From Siphonodentalium dalli (taxonomy: Eukaryota; Mollusca; Scaphopoda; Gadilida; Siphonodentaliidae): a DNA stretch of 64,000 nucleotides. The stretch spans positions 168,772,664 to 168,836,663 of the forward strand of contig CP136066.1 in NCBI GenBank assembly GCA_032622095.1, given 5' to 3'. Below the pieces are notes generated by a model. It saw only the letters and a program-made list of their open reading frames with translations, was not told the DNA's origin and did not search any database. Positions 12,446 to 23,520 of this stretch are shown here, in pieces. Each line of letters starts with the position of its first letter. Within the stretch, counting starts at the first letter, position 1. Made by a program: the position numbers and the translations under genes.

Positions 12446-13410
12446 GACTACGAAAGATTGGCCCAATGGCAATGCTCTGATTCTGGAGTTGTATCCAACA
12501 CTCTTGTGCTAATTCTGGATAAAAGGCGATAAGGAGGACAAACACGTCCGTATCCGGCGACACAATTGTTTGAGTTGAAGTAATTCCTTCTTCTAAGTGA
12601 ATTTTGTTAGAGCATATTGCATGGTAAATGATGAGCGTGTCTGCCTCTTCGTGGTTGTGGAACTTACTCATATTATGGGATGGCTTATTGGTGAGAATCT
12701 TCCCAGCTGCAGACACAAAGACTCGTTTCTCACTGGACATGAAATTATCAATACATTTTTGTGCCAGGTATTCGGTGAGATCTTGTTTGGTTTCGTCATG
12801 AGAAAGCAAAGTGTTTATGTTGACATTAGCAATTTTTTTTTGTATCGGATACCTTGTATTTGATTGGTGGTTTGCGTCCTAGTTGTCGTCTCTCGCGGGT
12901 GCTCTTTTTCAGAGAGTTGGTTCCATAGCTATCAAAACACAGGTGATTTTCATCACTCTTCCGACTGATCCTCACGATATCTTGTGTATATGCATCGCTC
13001 AAGTGGAGCATTGTTACAATCTTTGGTGTTTTCTTCAGCTTGTGAAGAATTGCCATCCCATCGATGATGATTGTGCTGTGTGATGCAGTTGAAGTTGGTT
13101 GACACTCTTCTAAACTGACAACAGATTTAAGACATGGAATCAAATTTGATTTATCGTCGCCAGCGTGTATAACTGATCCATCTGCCGTGAAAAGACTACG
13201 AGGAACAACAGAGAATTCATAGTTGCCAATAGCTCCATATAAATCAATGTCTGATCTGGTTTGCGCAGCAATACAGAGGCGGCCGAACAAAGCCCTGTTC
13301 TCTCTTAGTTCAACAATTTGCCCATGAATAACAGAAATTTGAGATTTATTGGACGACGAGAACATTTTAAGTTTAGATTTATGGACACTATCCCCCAGAG
13401 TGAATTAGGT
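12417..13410 (-). CDS. Nuclease gene, PIN/FEN catalytic segment
   Basis: Two frames join at an A9 run near 12838. The first has IIIDGMAILHKLKK (the N-terminal Asp of the PIN fold) and a basic STRERRQLGRK patch. The second has NHEEADTLIIYHA and IVSPDTDVFVLL, which line up with the Glu-Ala-Asp and Asp-x-Asp metal ligands of FEN1-type nucleases. With GCD in the next segment, all four acidic motifs are visible. Structure-specific 5' nuclease activity is therefore a reasonable inference for an intact copy. The part before DGMAIL resembles the beta-rich lead-in of the same family (VVPRSLFTADG). Confidence 0.65.
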
Positions 13411-14664
13411 CCTTGGAATCGATCCTTGATGAAATCTTCATACAGCTGTTGACCCTTTTCATCCATGTTAATAATATCATCATGGATGTTCTCTGGAAGT
13501 ACAACATGTGTAACAATGTTGAATAGTTCGTTCTTATCTTCACATTGAAATGGATCTGTATGCGTTTCAATGCCTTAATTTTCTCGATATTCACGTCTTC
13601 TCGTTTGATCTTTGCCGCAGTCAACTCGTGGTGATGAGATTTCTCTGGTGAGGCAAGGAATTGTTCCTTGAAAGACTCAACCATAACTGCAATTTCAGGT
13701 GCTGCAAGAAAGAATCTATCCCTGGCATTTTGGTTCAAAGATATGCCTATTAGGCCTCGGTCTTGTTTCATCCATCTGTTCAGATTTTCGCATGCATGGT
13801 CTGGTCCAATGGACGTGAATGGTATTTCTGATTTTGAAACAGAAAAATCGCATGCCTTAAGTGCGTCCCAGACTTTTATATTGTCACATTTCAGAGCACG
13901 CATATCTGCCAAATAACGGGGCCAGAGTTTCATGTATTTCAGTCTGTCCGTAGCAAAAAACAATTTGCATAGCTTTTCGCCAGATTCAAGGTGGGCATCC
14001 CAGTCGCATGCACGAGATGCGCTGATGAAAAGAAGAATATCTCTGACCCTCTTCATGTAATTCACAGTTACACAAAACATATTGGTGTCATTACACTTAT
14101 CATCAATGAAGGTAACAATGCTGCTAACTAGGTCTCTTTGTTGCAGTTTGCCGTCTGCTGATAGCACTGTGCCAGGTGTAGTAATGCCGCTTTTGACCTG
14201 TTTCACAATCGAGACATGAACCTCAATCCGCGCATGCTGCTCGGGATGAAGACATAGGTATCTTTGAAGTAACAATTGCGGTAGTGCCACGAATGTCTGG
14301 ATGTGTGCATTGATCGATCTTTCATAGTTCGTACATTCGATGATCTGTCTGACAGCCACGGACCCATACACGTCACTTTCTGACCAGGCGTCATCAATTC
14401 CAGTGTTTTCGATAGTTCTCCCAAGTCCACGAAGGGCATTCATCACGACATGGAATTCTCCAAGTCTGAGAATAAACTGATTCTGCAAATTGGATGAGCA
14501 GTCAATCAACAACAGTGCCTTTTCATATAGGGCCATGTCCAATGTGATAACTGTAGGCATACCATCTCCTAGGACCTCACATTTAATTTTCTGTGCCAAC
14601 TTCAGCGTTGTCAGAAGTGTGGGCCACTCATTGGCTGGTGCAGGTATGAGAGGCAAGACACCAA
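13388..14664 (-). CDS. Nuclease gene, central exon
   Basis: A 422-codon open frame follows an acceptor-like TATTGTTAG at about 14665. It includes LRLGEFHVVMNALRGLGRTI near residue 70-90, a feature of this repetitive family. It ends in a different reading after two frame changes near 13560 and 13393; the frame that fits the family runs CEDKNELFNIV and then GPNSLWDSVHKSKLKMF. The function of the region is unknown; it is helical and leucine-rich. There is no evidence for an independent start; the first codons are TTG CCT. Confidence 0.65.
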
Positions 14665-15119
14665 CCTAACAATAAACAAAATACTCTTAGGAGGTTCTAA
14701 TCACTTATTTAAGAACATTGACATATTCGCTATAGTTCAAAAGTATATATAATTAACTGGCGGATTAAATCCATATTATGCATTGACCTGGGGTATATGA
14801 ACTAGGCTACAGTTTGCGACATTATGCAAACATTCTGAGAAGAATAAAAAAAAATCCAAAAAACAATCAAAATAATATAAAGTTGGTTATCACAATGGAC
14901 CCTGTCATGATTTGCTTTGATTGGAAGAGGGTTATCAGGGGCATTATGATTAACAACACTAGTTTTTAACAATTTTTCAAAAATCGATAACTGACAACCC
15001 TGAGCTTTGAAGGGTGGGTTCCTCGACTCAAATCAAATATTTTTACCCCCGAAGACAAAGAAATAGTAATTTAGGGGTGCTTAATTGGATTGAGTACCTT
15101 TAAGTAAAACACCAACCTT
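14665..15119 (-). other. Intron or MITE insertion in the nuclease gene
   Basis: The coding sequence stops at AAAACTAAG and resumes after TATTGTTAG. Both borders carry GTTGGTGT, so this is either a GT-AG intron (donor GTTGGT) or an insertion with an 8-bp duplication. Its 5' part (about 14885-15103) is a copy of the MITE that ends GATTGAGTACC-TTAA. Confidence 0.55.
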
Positions 15120-16214
15120 AGTTTTAACTCTGTCAGAGTTAGCGTGATTTATCTGTGAGTTGAATGCGGCAAATCCAGGTACAGGTTCCTCACCTCCGCA
15201 TTGTGGATTGGATTTTGCTAGTAGCCAGGTTGTCATGCTGTTTTCACTGTATAGACTTGCATCCGACTTTGAAACAGTGTATTTCGTCATGCTGCTTGGT
15301 TTCCTAAATTTCAGTGAATTTGGATGCTGGCATGGTATAATTTCAATGTCATGTTCCTTCAAGGTGGCGCATGCTGATTTTTCAATTTTCAAAGGTGGAG
15401 CTATCGGAAATTTTGTGATTCTCCTTGATAAACAGCCAAGACTGTGGCATGCAGGTTTCCTTTGCCCTCAGGGGTATTTTCCTGAAAATCGCAGTTATCT
15501 GCAGCAAAGAAAACAAACTTCTTCTTTTTCAGGAATGATGGAATAAAAACACCGAATCTCTTCATGTTCGCTATCACAGCATTTGCAATTGAAGTTTCTA
15601 TGCGGAGTGTCCGCACATATCCAACAGATACTCGCTGCTTGTGAAGCAGTCGTACCAATGACTCACTGCGTGTTTCGTGGTGGACTGTCAAAGCCAACCC
15701 GACAGTTTGTGGAGTCAGATTTCTTTTTGTTTCCTTATATTCAGCACAGTCTTTATTAGATTTATAGCTTATCTGACGAGCAGATTTCACAGCAGACATT
15801 ATATTCTGTGCTATGGTGAGCGTTTCCCGATCCACCATGCTAGCCTTTTTGGCATTATCAAGATTTTCTGTTTGTCCGGCAATAACCCATTAGAAATGTG
15901 TACAACTTTGAAGGCACATTATCACTAGTGCTCAAGATGTTTCCTTGGAACTCGTGAGCTGGAAAACAGAGGGCTTCTTCTCTCAAATCAGACGCAACTT
16001 TGTACATGGAATCAAACATGCAAGTTGATGTCAAATATGGCGGTATAGACTGGTCCATTATATCAACTGGGTAGTGAAGAACTGCACTTTTGTTTCTCTG
16101 TTTTGGATGGGTTATGCAGACAGCTGGTAGATTCTCTATTAACAATTTCACAAGCCAATCTCTGCTATATGCCGGAATATGCTCTGATATGGAATCGCCT
16201 AGGAGATTGAGATA
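15120..16214 (-). CDS. Nuclease gene, N-terminal segments
   Basis: Three frames follow each other from 16214: to about 15865, to about 15412, and to 15120. They contain LLGDSISEHIPAYSRDWLVK, then ARQISYKSNKD and FVFFAADNCDFQENTPEGKG, then a segment ending SDRVKTK. The FFAADNCDF phrase, an Asp-Asn pair after a hydrophobic strand, recurs in other unnamed members of this gene family as I remember them. Each junction is consistent with a single lost or gained base. No start codon can be assigned, because the first codons lie at the boundary of the inverted repeat. Confidence 0.6.
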
Positions 16215-17042
16215 CTATTATACTATTTACTTACTGTAAACCAATTAACTGAACATAATAGTACTTAATTGTATTGAGATTTTGTAATAATTTATAAACA
16301 TGTGTATATATCGGGGAGCTAGTAGTTACGCTCCCCAATATTTTTAGCAAATAAATATATATAAATCTATCACGTTGAAAGAGTTCTCCATTGGGAAAAT
16401 TAAACATTAAGAACAAAATGTTCCGGTATAGAGTGGTCGTGGGAGCGTTGAACCTAGAACAAATTGTTTACAAGTTTTTTTTTGTGTCATTTGATGCGGA
16501 AAAACACCAGGAACAACATATCCAAAATCCGCAAAAGTCCGCTTTGGGGAAACTTTGTTATCTAAGATGGCGTCCACATGGAACGCAATCGACCAAATCT
16601 TTGTCATCCTCGTGGTCGACTAAATCTTGTTTTTACTACTAAATTTCAGTTTAAACTAGGTCTAAACTGGAGATGCCGATGCGGACACAAATGGTAATTG
16701 CTGTCTTGAATGTACTAGTTTGCCATAACGGTGTCGGTTAAACACAACATTGTGGGACAGAAGACTTACTATGAAACTGGGAGTCCGGTAGTAAATGTGT
16801 TTCGTATATACAGTAGCTAAGTTGAATGTTGAACTGGAAACTGGTGTTTGTATTATTGCGGTTACATGCACGTGATCACACACATCCACTCATTTTCTCA
16901 ATCTCAGAGGCCGGCTAATATGAGTTTGCAAGGGTTGAGAAGAGAAAGGACTCACATTAAAGTTTTGCGTCAAATTGTGAAAGACTTATCACCAGTCTGT
17001 TCTCCTGGATGTAAGCAAATATTGAAATTATTTCAAAAACGT

Positions 17043-17395
17043 TAAATAAGCTCATATCGGCATTATTTGAATCTGAATTATACGCTCTGCGTGAACCTAC
17101 ATCGGCTTAGATATAAAACAAATCATTGGTATAAGTCCAGGGCTTATTGAAATAAGATAAATATGAACCAATGTGATGTATTGCTCACACCTGATTCATC
17201 AAAACAACTATAAATGTGTTTAATGCGTCATTTTACGACGTTAATAGTTACTTTTCATATTTCATGTGAAAATGCATAAAAGCAGTTATTCATTTTGACA
17301 TTTGGTTCTGCTGGATACCCGCTCATGTCGGGATGTGTGGCAACGACTTTGCCGACAACGCTGCAAAGGCAACTCTTGAAACGAGATCCAGTATA
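17043..17395 (+). pseudogene. RNase H remnant of a retrotransposon (right arm)
   Basis: This is the mirror of 3070-3420. ELYALRE at about 17073 and FCWIPAHVGMCGNDFADN at about 17310 are the recognisable ends of a non-LTR type RNase H domain. The intervening sequence is full of stops. Confidence 0.6.
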
Positions 17396-17981
17396 TAATC
17401 AGATTATACCACTTTTACTGGACCTAAAGTCCCAAAATAAGGTTTGAATTGAATTTTTAAATTGGTACAACTAATATATATGAAAGCTTTGCCAAATAGC
17501 CGGACAAACACCTCAAATAAACGCACAAAACACGAGGCATATAATCGCATGGTTCTATAAATAACATACTCAACAAAAACTCTGCAGAGATACAATCATT
17601 CCGGACGCAAAAATTTACGGAAATAGAAACATTGTTCTTCGTTAACACGACGGGTGAATAAAAAACGCTCTTTATTCTTTCCATAAACGGAAAGAACTGA
17701 CAAAAACGCTCTTTAACGTTTCATGCTGGTCTCGCGTGTTGGGTTTCATTGATTTGAGTTAGTCTTTCCTTTGTCATCACGAAGAGTGGTCGACATATTT
17801 GTAGACCTGATATGCCCAGCGGAACCGGGTCGGGATCTGTTCGACCTATTCAAAATATCATTAACTCCAGACTGATTAAACCACCCACTATTTTTGGGCA
17901 GCCTGTGAATATTGGTATTCGAGAATGTAACCTCAACCAGTTTGTTGTCATGTAAAAGTGCGTTTGCGGGTTCCACGAACC

Positions 17982-18038
17982 TAGATCATGCCATGAATCT
18001 CAACTTCTATCCAGAGTAGAGATTCATGGCATGATCTA
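17982..18038 (-). repeat. Perfect 20-bp stem hairpin in right arm
   Basis: Same 57-nt stem-loop as 2418-2474, in reverse orientation; the stem is fully paired. Confidence 0.9.
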
Positions 18039-18219
18039 CTACGAACCGTGCGGTGACATGTTTTTTTCTAAATCGAGAATGGTTATATTATATCTTCAGT
18101 ATTCGAAGCGGCATCATCACATTTGACAAACATGAAACGCATACCAGAACGCTGTTCCATGAGAAAATTTTCCATGTCATACTTGCGTAGTCCTGTTTAC
18201 TGATGTGTTCACATCAGAA

Positions 18220-19568
18220 GTCGATCTCACATAACAGACAACATTTATATGGGTAAAGTCTTCTTACCAGTGGGCAGTAGTAGTAATAGAAAGCAACAAT
18301 ATTACATGGTAGATATAAAGAACAATTTGTCAGACTAACTATACAAATATTTCTAGGCAGATGTTATATAGTCAGGCTAAATATATAAACTATTTTAAGG
18401 CATAGACAAGATAGGTTAGTAAACAATACGCCCTGACTTGACTAAATTAATGTTAGAGAATGATGTGCAACTATTTCTAGTTTATAGTCAGGCTAACTAT
18501 ATATTACGTAATATAAGGCATAGCTATGATAGGTTAGTAAAATAGTACTGTCACCAGAGTTGATGCTAGATAATGAAGTGTTAAATGATAATGAAATATT
18601 CGCTAGCGAATAGCCCGTGCATGTAAAAACCACAGGTCTAAACACATGGAATTTGTTTGGAACTTTCTTTTCTGTAGATTAATAGGTAACACTATTCAAT
18701 CTAAACAAAACTCGATATTACAGTCTTATAGAAATCGAAATGTGGAACCCAACACATAGTTCCTTCAATGAATATAAATGATACAAGCGTAAATAAATGA
18801 TATATAATCGAATACAAGCATAAGTATATCATATAAATCATTAACTTAATCAAATCAATCTTTTTTAAGATATACATTTTGTTTGAAATAATTAAAAGAT
18901 CAAAATTTGCAAAAATCATATAAGCCTACATGAGTGTTACAGCCAGTGCATCGATCTCACATAACAGACAATATGTATATGGGTAAAGTCTTATTACCAG
19001 TGGGCAGTAGTAGTAATAGAAAGCAACAGTATTACATGGTAAATTTTAAAAAGACAATTTGTCAGACTAACTATTTGTATAGTTGGTAACTATTTCTAGG
19101 CAGATGTTATAGTCAGGCTAAATATATAAACTATTTTAAGACATAGACAAGATAGGTTAGTATACAATACGCCCTGACTTGATTAAATTAATGTTAGAGA
19201 ATGATGTGCAACTATTTCTAGTTCATAGTCAGGCGAACTATATATTAGGTAATATAAGGCATAGCTATGATAGGTTAGTAAAATAATACTGTCACCAGAG
19301 TTGATGTTAGATAATGAAGTGTTAAATGATAATGAAATATTCGCTAGCGAATAGCCCGTGCATGTAAAAACCACAGGTCTAAACACATGGAATTTGTTTG
19401 GTACTTTCTTTTCTGTAGATTAATAGGTAACACTATTCAATCTAAACAACACTCGATATTACAGAGTCTTCTAGAAATCGAAATGTGGAACCCAACACAT
19501 AGTTCCTTCAATGAATATAAATGATACAAGCGTAAATAAATGATATATAATCGACTACAAGCATAAAT
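18220..19568 (-). repeat. Tandem duplication (~730 bp) specific to the right arm
   Basis: 18220-18838 and 18951-19568 are two copies of the sequence that occurs once in the left arm (about 1600-2235). They share TATGGGTAAAGTCTT and TTCGCTAGCGAATAGCCCGT. The linker 18839-18950 is unmatched AT-rich sequence. The copies differ by small indels. Confidence 0.85.
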
Positions 19569-20369
19569 AGAACATATAAACTAGCGGCTTTTCGAATTCC
19601 CGGTGGGAAATTCGTATACTTCCATATAATTAAACGTTTGTAATTATTTTCGTTTTACATGTATTGCGCTTCACCACTCTATTCCTCCTTCTGTCTACCT
19701 ATTTCTCGCGTTGATGATACTTTTATGTATTGATTTTCGTGAGGTAAACTTGTGCCCAATTCTAGACATGTTGTAGCCTTCTCAATGTATCCGTGCAGAT
19801 AAATAAGTTGATTTCACAAATATTCACATTATTTCTCTTCATCATAAAAGTTTAGCGGATGTTTCGTTTTCACAGACAAGATACCAGTTAGAGTGATGCT
19901 TCACTGAACAGGCGATATGATGACATTGTTGACATATTGTACTTAACTTAGAATGATAACTCTACAAATTTTCACCGTGTATTTGGTTGGGTATCCGGAG
20001 TTACTAGTGTTTAAACATGAAGGTCCGAATCGGCATCTCCAGTTTAGACATAGTTTAAACTACCAGTTTAAACTGGGTTTTAGTAGTAAAACCAAGTTTT
20101 TCTCCACCGCTGGGACGACATAGATTTGGTCGATTGCGTTACCTGTGGGCCACACTTGTCCAATTGCAAGAATAGGAGGCGTGGTCTGTCTGTTTATTAT
20201 CGCTAAGCTTGTCAATTCATTGTCCGGTCAAGCGACCTGTTGTCGCTATATAATCTCCTAATCAGGTGAATAACCCGTGCGCTTTGAGAAATCACGACGA
20301 ATGCACGGTCTGTTGTATAACGGTTAGATATTATCTAATATCATGGACGAACGTGACTTTTGGAACTCA

Positions 20370-21510
20370 AAAATATCTCTTGAGGGCATAGGTGGGGCCC
20401 CGCCACAAATACCCCATAGAAACACCACCACCCCGCGGGTACCATCCGGACGGGTGAACATGGGGTATGGACCATTTTTGAGAACGGGAAGGATTTCGGC
20501 GAATTTGACGGCATGAAAGGGTGGCTCGCCCATAATACCCGATAGAAACATCACCCCTCACTCCGGGATAACAGGGGTATGGACGGTAAGGATTTAGGCT
20601 AATTAATTTGGCAGCAGGTACGCCCAAATACCTAATAGAAACACCCCAACCCTCACCCCGCGGAAGGGTACCTCAAATAACGCATATAAACACCCCACCC
20701 CTCACATCCGGGCGGGGTGGGGTGGGTCACCACCCGAGGGTGAAGATGGGATATGAACCATGTTCGAGAACGGTAAGGATTTCGGCCAATTTGACGACAG
20801 GGGTGTGTGGCCCGCTCCAAATATCCCATATAGACACCCTACCCTCATCCCTGGAGGGTACCACCCTGCTGGGGTGAAAATGGGGTATGGAGCATTTTAT
20901 TCCTTATTCGCAAAAACATGCCTCTGTTGGTTAATATTACGGCATGTGTAGGTGGCACGCCCCAAATACCCCATAGAATGGGGTATGGACCGTTATCGAG
21001 AACGGTAAGGATTTCGGCCAATATGACGTCATTGTTGGGCGGTCCTCCCTCAAATATAGTCATAGAAACACCCACACCCTTACCGCGGGTGGTTTTACCC
21101 GAGCGGGTGAAAATGGGGTCCGGGTGGGGGTGGGGTGTTTCTATGGGGCGCATTTGGGATGTGCCACCCACCGTTCTCGAAAATGGTCCATACCCCATTT
21201 CACCCCCTCGGGGTGGTACCTCCGGGTGAGGGTGTTTCTAGGGGGTAGTTGGAGCGGGCTACCCACAATGCTGACGTCAAATTGACCGAAATCCTTACCG
21301 TTCTCGAAAATGGTCCATACCCCATTTTCACCTCCTGTGTGGTTCCCCCAGCGTTCAGGGGTGGGCTGTTTCTATGGGACATTTGAGCGGGCCATCCATC
21401 CATGCCGTCAATTGGCCAAAATCCTTACCAGTTTCGAAAATGGTCCATATCCCACGTTCACCCCCTCGGGTGGTATCGCCCCCCCCCCCCCCCCGGATGT
21501 GAGGGCAGGG
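20370..21510. repeat. GC-rich minisatellite array, orientation flips inside
   Basis: Units of roughly 110-150 bp carry ATGGGGTATGGACCAT, GAGAACGGTAAGGATTTCGG and CCCATAGAAACACC. Up to about 21120 they read in one direction; from about 21130 to 21510 they read in the reverse complement. A C15 tract ends the array. The ORFs across it are by-products of the repeat. A further inverted-orientation piece lies at 22085-22300. Confidence 0.85.
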
Positions 21511-21530
21511 TTCGCGCTGGACCGAAATTT

Positions 21531-22075
21531 ACTTTTGCCAAATAAAAATATTTTTTGCCAAATTATATTAGAATTTGCCAAATGTTATCCCCGATAGTAT
21601 CATTTTCTGCCTCCTTGAATGAGTTTTATGTTTCAACACTCGCTGTTTGAACGACGTTTGATATCGATAGGAAAGTAGTTAGTTAATAATTATACTGGAA
21701 TATCTATTGTGGCTTATCATACACCAATAAACCAATCACTGAACAATAAAATGGTAGGAGAGTTGCTTCATTGGAAGGGAACATCACAAGAGGATTAGCT
21801 ATGTGAACACCATCGTCACACTAAATATCGATAATGATGTTACCAGATTAATTGCATCTTAATGGAGGTGTTAGCCGTTCCGAAACCATATAAAACACCA
21901 CTAATATATAATTCTATTGTAATATTTTCCTAAAATGAATGGTATTGATTGACTGATATTTTTCAATTTTATTGCAAAATTAAAAAAGTGACTTGCCAAA
22001 ACTTTTGCCAAATTAAAATATTTTTTGCCAAATGCGAATTATTTTTGCCATTGGCAAATTTGGCAAGTGGCAGCG
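21531..22075. repeat. TTTGCCAAAT repeats flanking a 400-bp AT-rich core
   Basis: Short repeats TTTTGCCAAA(T)TAAAATATTTT occur at 21531-21585 and 22000-22070. The second group ends in the inverted form TTGGCAAATTTGGCAAG. The AT-rich core between them shows no gene. Confidence 0.65.
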
Positions 22076-22300
22076 CAAACCCTGTGTGAGGGGTGGGGTG
22101 TTTCTATGGGTTATTTGGGGCGAGCCACCCACCCATACTATCAAATTGGCCGAAATCCTTACAGTTCTCCAAAATAGTCCATACTCCACCCCCTCAGGGT
22201 GGCCGTTACCCTCCCCCGGGTGAAGGCTGGTGTGTCTCTGATGAGTATTTGGGCGGGCCACCAACCCATGCGTCAAATTGACCGAAAGAGACCTTTTTGT

Positions 22301-23000
22301 GAATAAGGAATCAGTTTAAAAAGTCATGTTCGTGTCTAACGTGTCAATCTGATCAGTCCGATCCCGCCATGCTCTCAGCCGCCAAATCGACATCCGAACG
22401 AGCGAATTGCAAACAGACATATATAGCAAGAAATCATCCATCACACTGGCACATATTTTGTTAGAATTTATCTCATAAGTACCGACATCGCCTCCCCGAA
22501 TTCCACTAAGACTCTCCTGCATCTATATTGAGTGACAAACGCCCGCGCATAAACGCCTCCCCCAATTCAAAATAAACACTCCCATATTCACGAAGAAACA
22601 ACATCAATATTGGGCGAAAAATATCGGCCGAATAATTAAACCCAAAAAACTAGGTTTTAGTCAAACCTTGGGTAGGGTGGTTTAACTTTGTATTCTTTTC
22701 AAAGTATATTTAAAGGTGTATGTTCGAGGCGAGACGTATGGTACGTATAAATCATATATACCTAAGCTTATACTGATGATTATATAGCCAATTCACCACA
22801 AACAATTAGTAATATTACCATAACTTTATCACGTTAATAAAACCTAGTTTCAACTTAAACTGAGTTTATCACAAAACTTGGTTTAAGTACGCTAAAACCC
22901 AGTTTTACTCCCAAAAACTGGTTTAACTACTGTAAAACCAAGTTTAAACCCTACTTAAACCTAGTTTAAACTGGAGTTAAACCTGGTCTAGAAAAAAAAC
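22301..23000. other. Right half of the 3 kb transposon without gene
   Basis: No coding region is seen. From about 22850 the sequence is packed with AAACC-AGTTTAAAC-type subterminal repeats (at least eight), similar to those next to the left terminus. Confidence 0.6.
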
Positions 23001-23031
23001 CTAGTCTAAACCAGAGATGCCGATTCGGACC

Positions 23032-23336
23032 GAAGTGTTTTATCGTATGTATTTAATGCTAGTGCCAATAAAGAGTAAGTATTGATGTCCATTTAATGCA
23101 TGCAAGATCAAAGCTGCATATAGAATACAATTCCCCACAGTATATACAGGTGTGTATAAATTTGGGTTATACCTTTAATCTCAAAAGCAGATCAATAAAT
23201 TGCAATAGTTTGCAGTGCCCCTGTTTATAATCACTGTCCGTCTGGGTCACATTACCTCCGTGCACCAACTTTCAGCCGACGCCGAGAATGTTATCTAATT
23301 TAAAACCACCTATTGAATTGTCGTTGGAAATCAACT
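23032..23336 (-). repeat. Right arm, middle part
   Basis: This is the reverse complement of about 868-1173 of the left arm, between the two insertions. Confidence 0.9.
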
Positions 23337-23520
23337 TTCCCCTAAACGAGTTCCATCCTTCATCCCGAATATACCCAAGAACAACAACACCCATATAGGA
23401 TAGCGCGCTGCATCGTCACGCGGACCATATTTATTCTCACCAATTACACAATCATTCCAATATACATGCACAAAAACATTCCATCACAACCATATAAACA
23501 AGGACATCCATCACAATTAC

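Larger units (their letters stand above)
11836..16214 (-). pseudogene. FEN/XPG-like (PIN) nuclease gene with Tesmin-type CXC tail, broken
   Basis: Read from 16214 down to 11836, one gene of roughly 1300 residues can be followed through seven open segments. They are joined by one intron-like gap (14665-15119) and about six one-base frame changes (near 15865, 15412, 13560, 13393, 12838 and 12445). Similar proteins are common as unnamed repetitive genes in cnidarians, echinoderms and molluscs. From memory of that family, the order here is: N-terminal region, long helical central region, FEN/PIN-type nuclease residues, cysteine-rich CXC tail. Most frame changes sit in or next to runs of one base, so they may be decay or assembly indels. 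The readable frame begins right at the inner end of the right arm (16215). Either the first exons are missing or an intron acceptor (ATAATAG) lies exactly there. Selfish-element origin is inference. Confidence 0.72.
16215..20021 (-). repeat. Right arm of giant inverted repeat, inner part
   Basis: This is the reverse complement of 1171-4240, from the shared inner end at 16215 to the insertion point of the 3 kb transposon. It is about 730 bp longer than its partner because of the tandem duplication at 18220-19568. It contains mirror copies of the transposon terminus (16565-16685), the RNase H remnant and the hairpin. Confidence 0.93.
20022..23031 (+). mobile_element. 3.0 kb non-autonomous DNA transposon with TIRs and GAA duplication
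   Basis: The element begins GGTCCGAATCGGCATCTC and ends in its reverse complement. Beyond that, the TIRs share GTTTAGAC and subterminal AAACC(T/A)AGTTTAAAC motifs. It interrupts the right arm: the left arm (1171-1173) shows the empty site CATGAAGTG, and here GAA stands on both sides (20019-20021, 23032-23034). No transposase is encoded. The interior is a GC-rich repeat array and TTTGCCAAAT repeats. A 3-bp duplication allows PIF/Harbinger- or CACTA-like classes, but the termini do not match either clearly, so the superfamily is open. Confidence 0.88.

Noticed and set aside
14665-15119. Clear GT-AG intron
   Set aside because: Donor GTTGGT is weak and both borders carry GTTGGTGT, so an insertion with target duplication is equally possible; left undecided.
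20324-21597. Several overlapping ORFs of 60-117 codons on both strands
   Set aside because: They follow the GC-rich minisatellite unit; GC-rich repeats give long open frames by chance and the peptides are just translated repeats.
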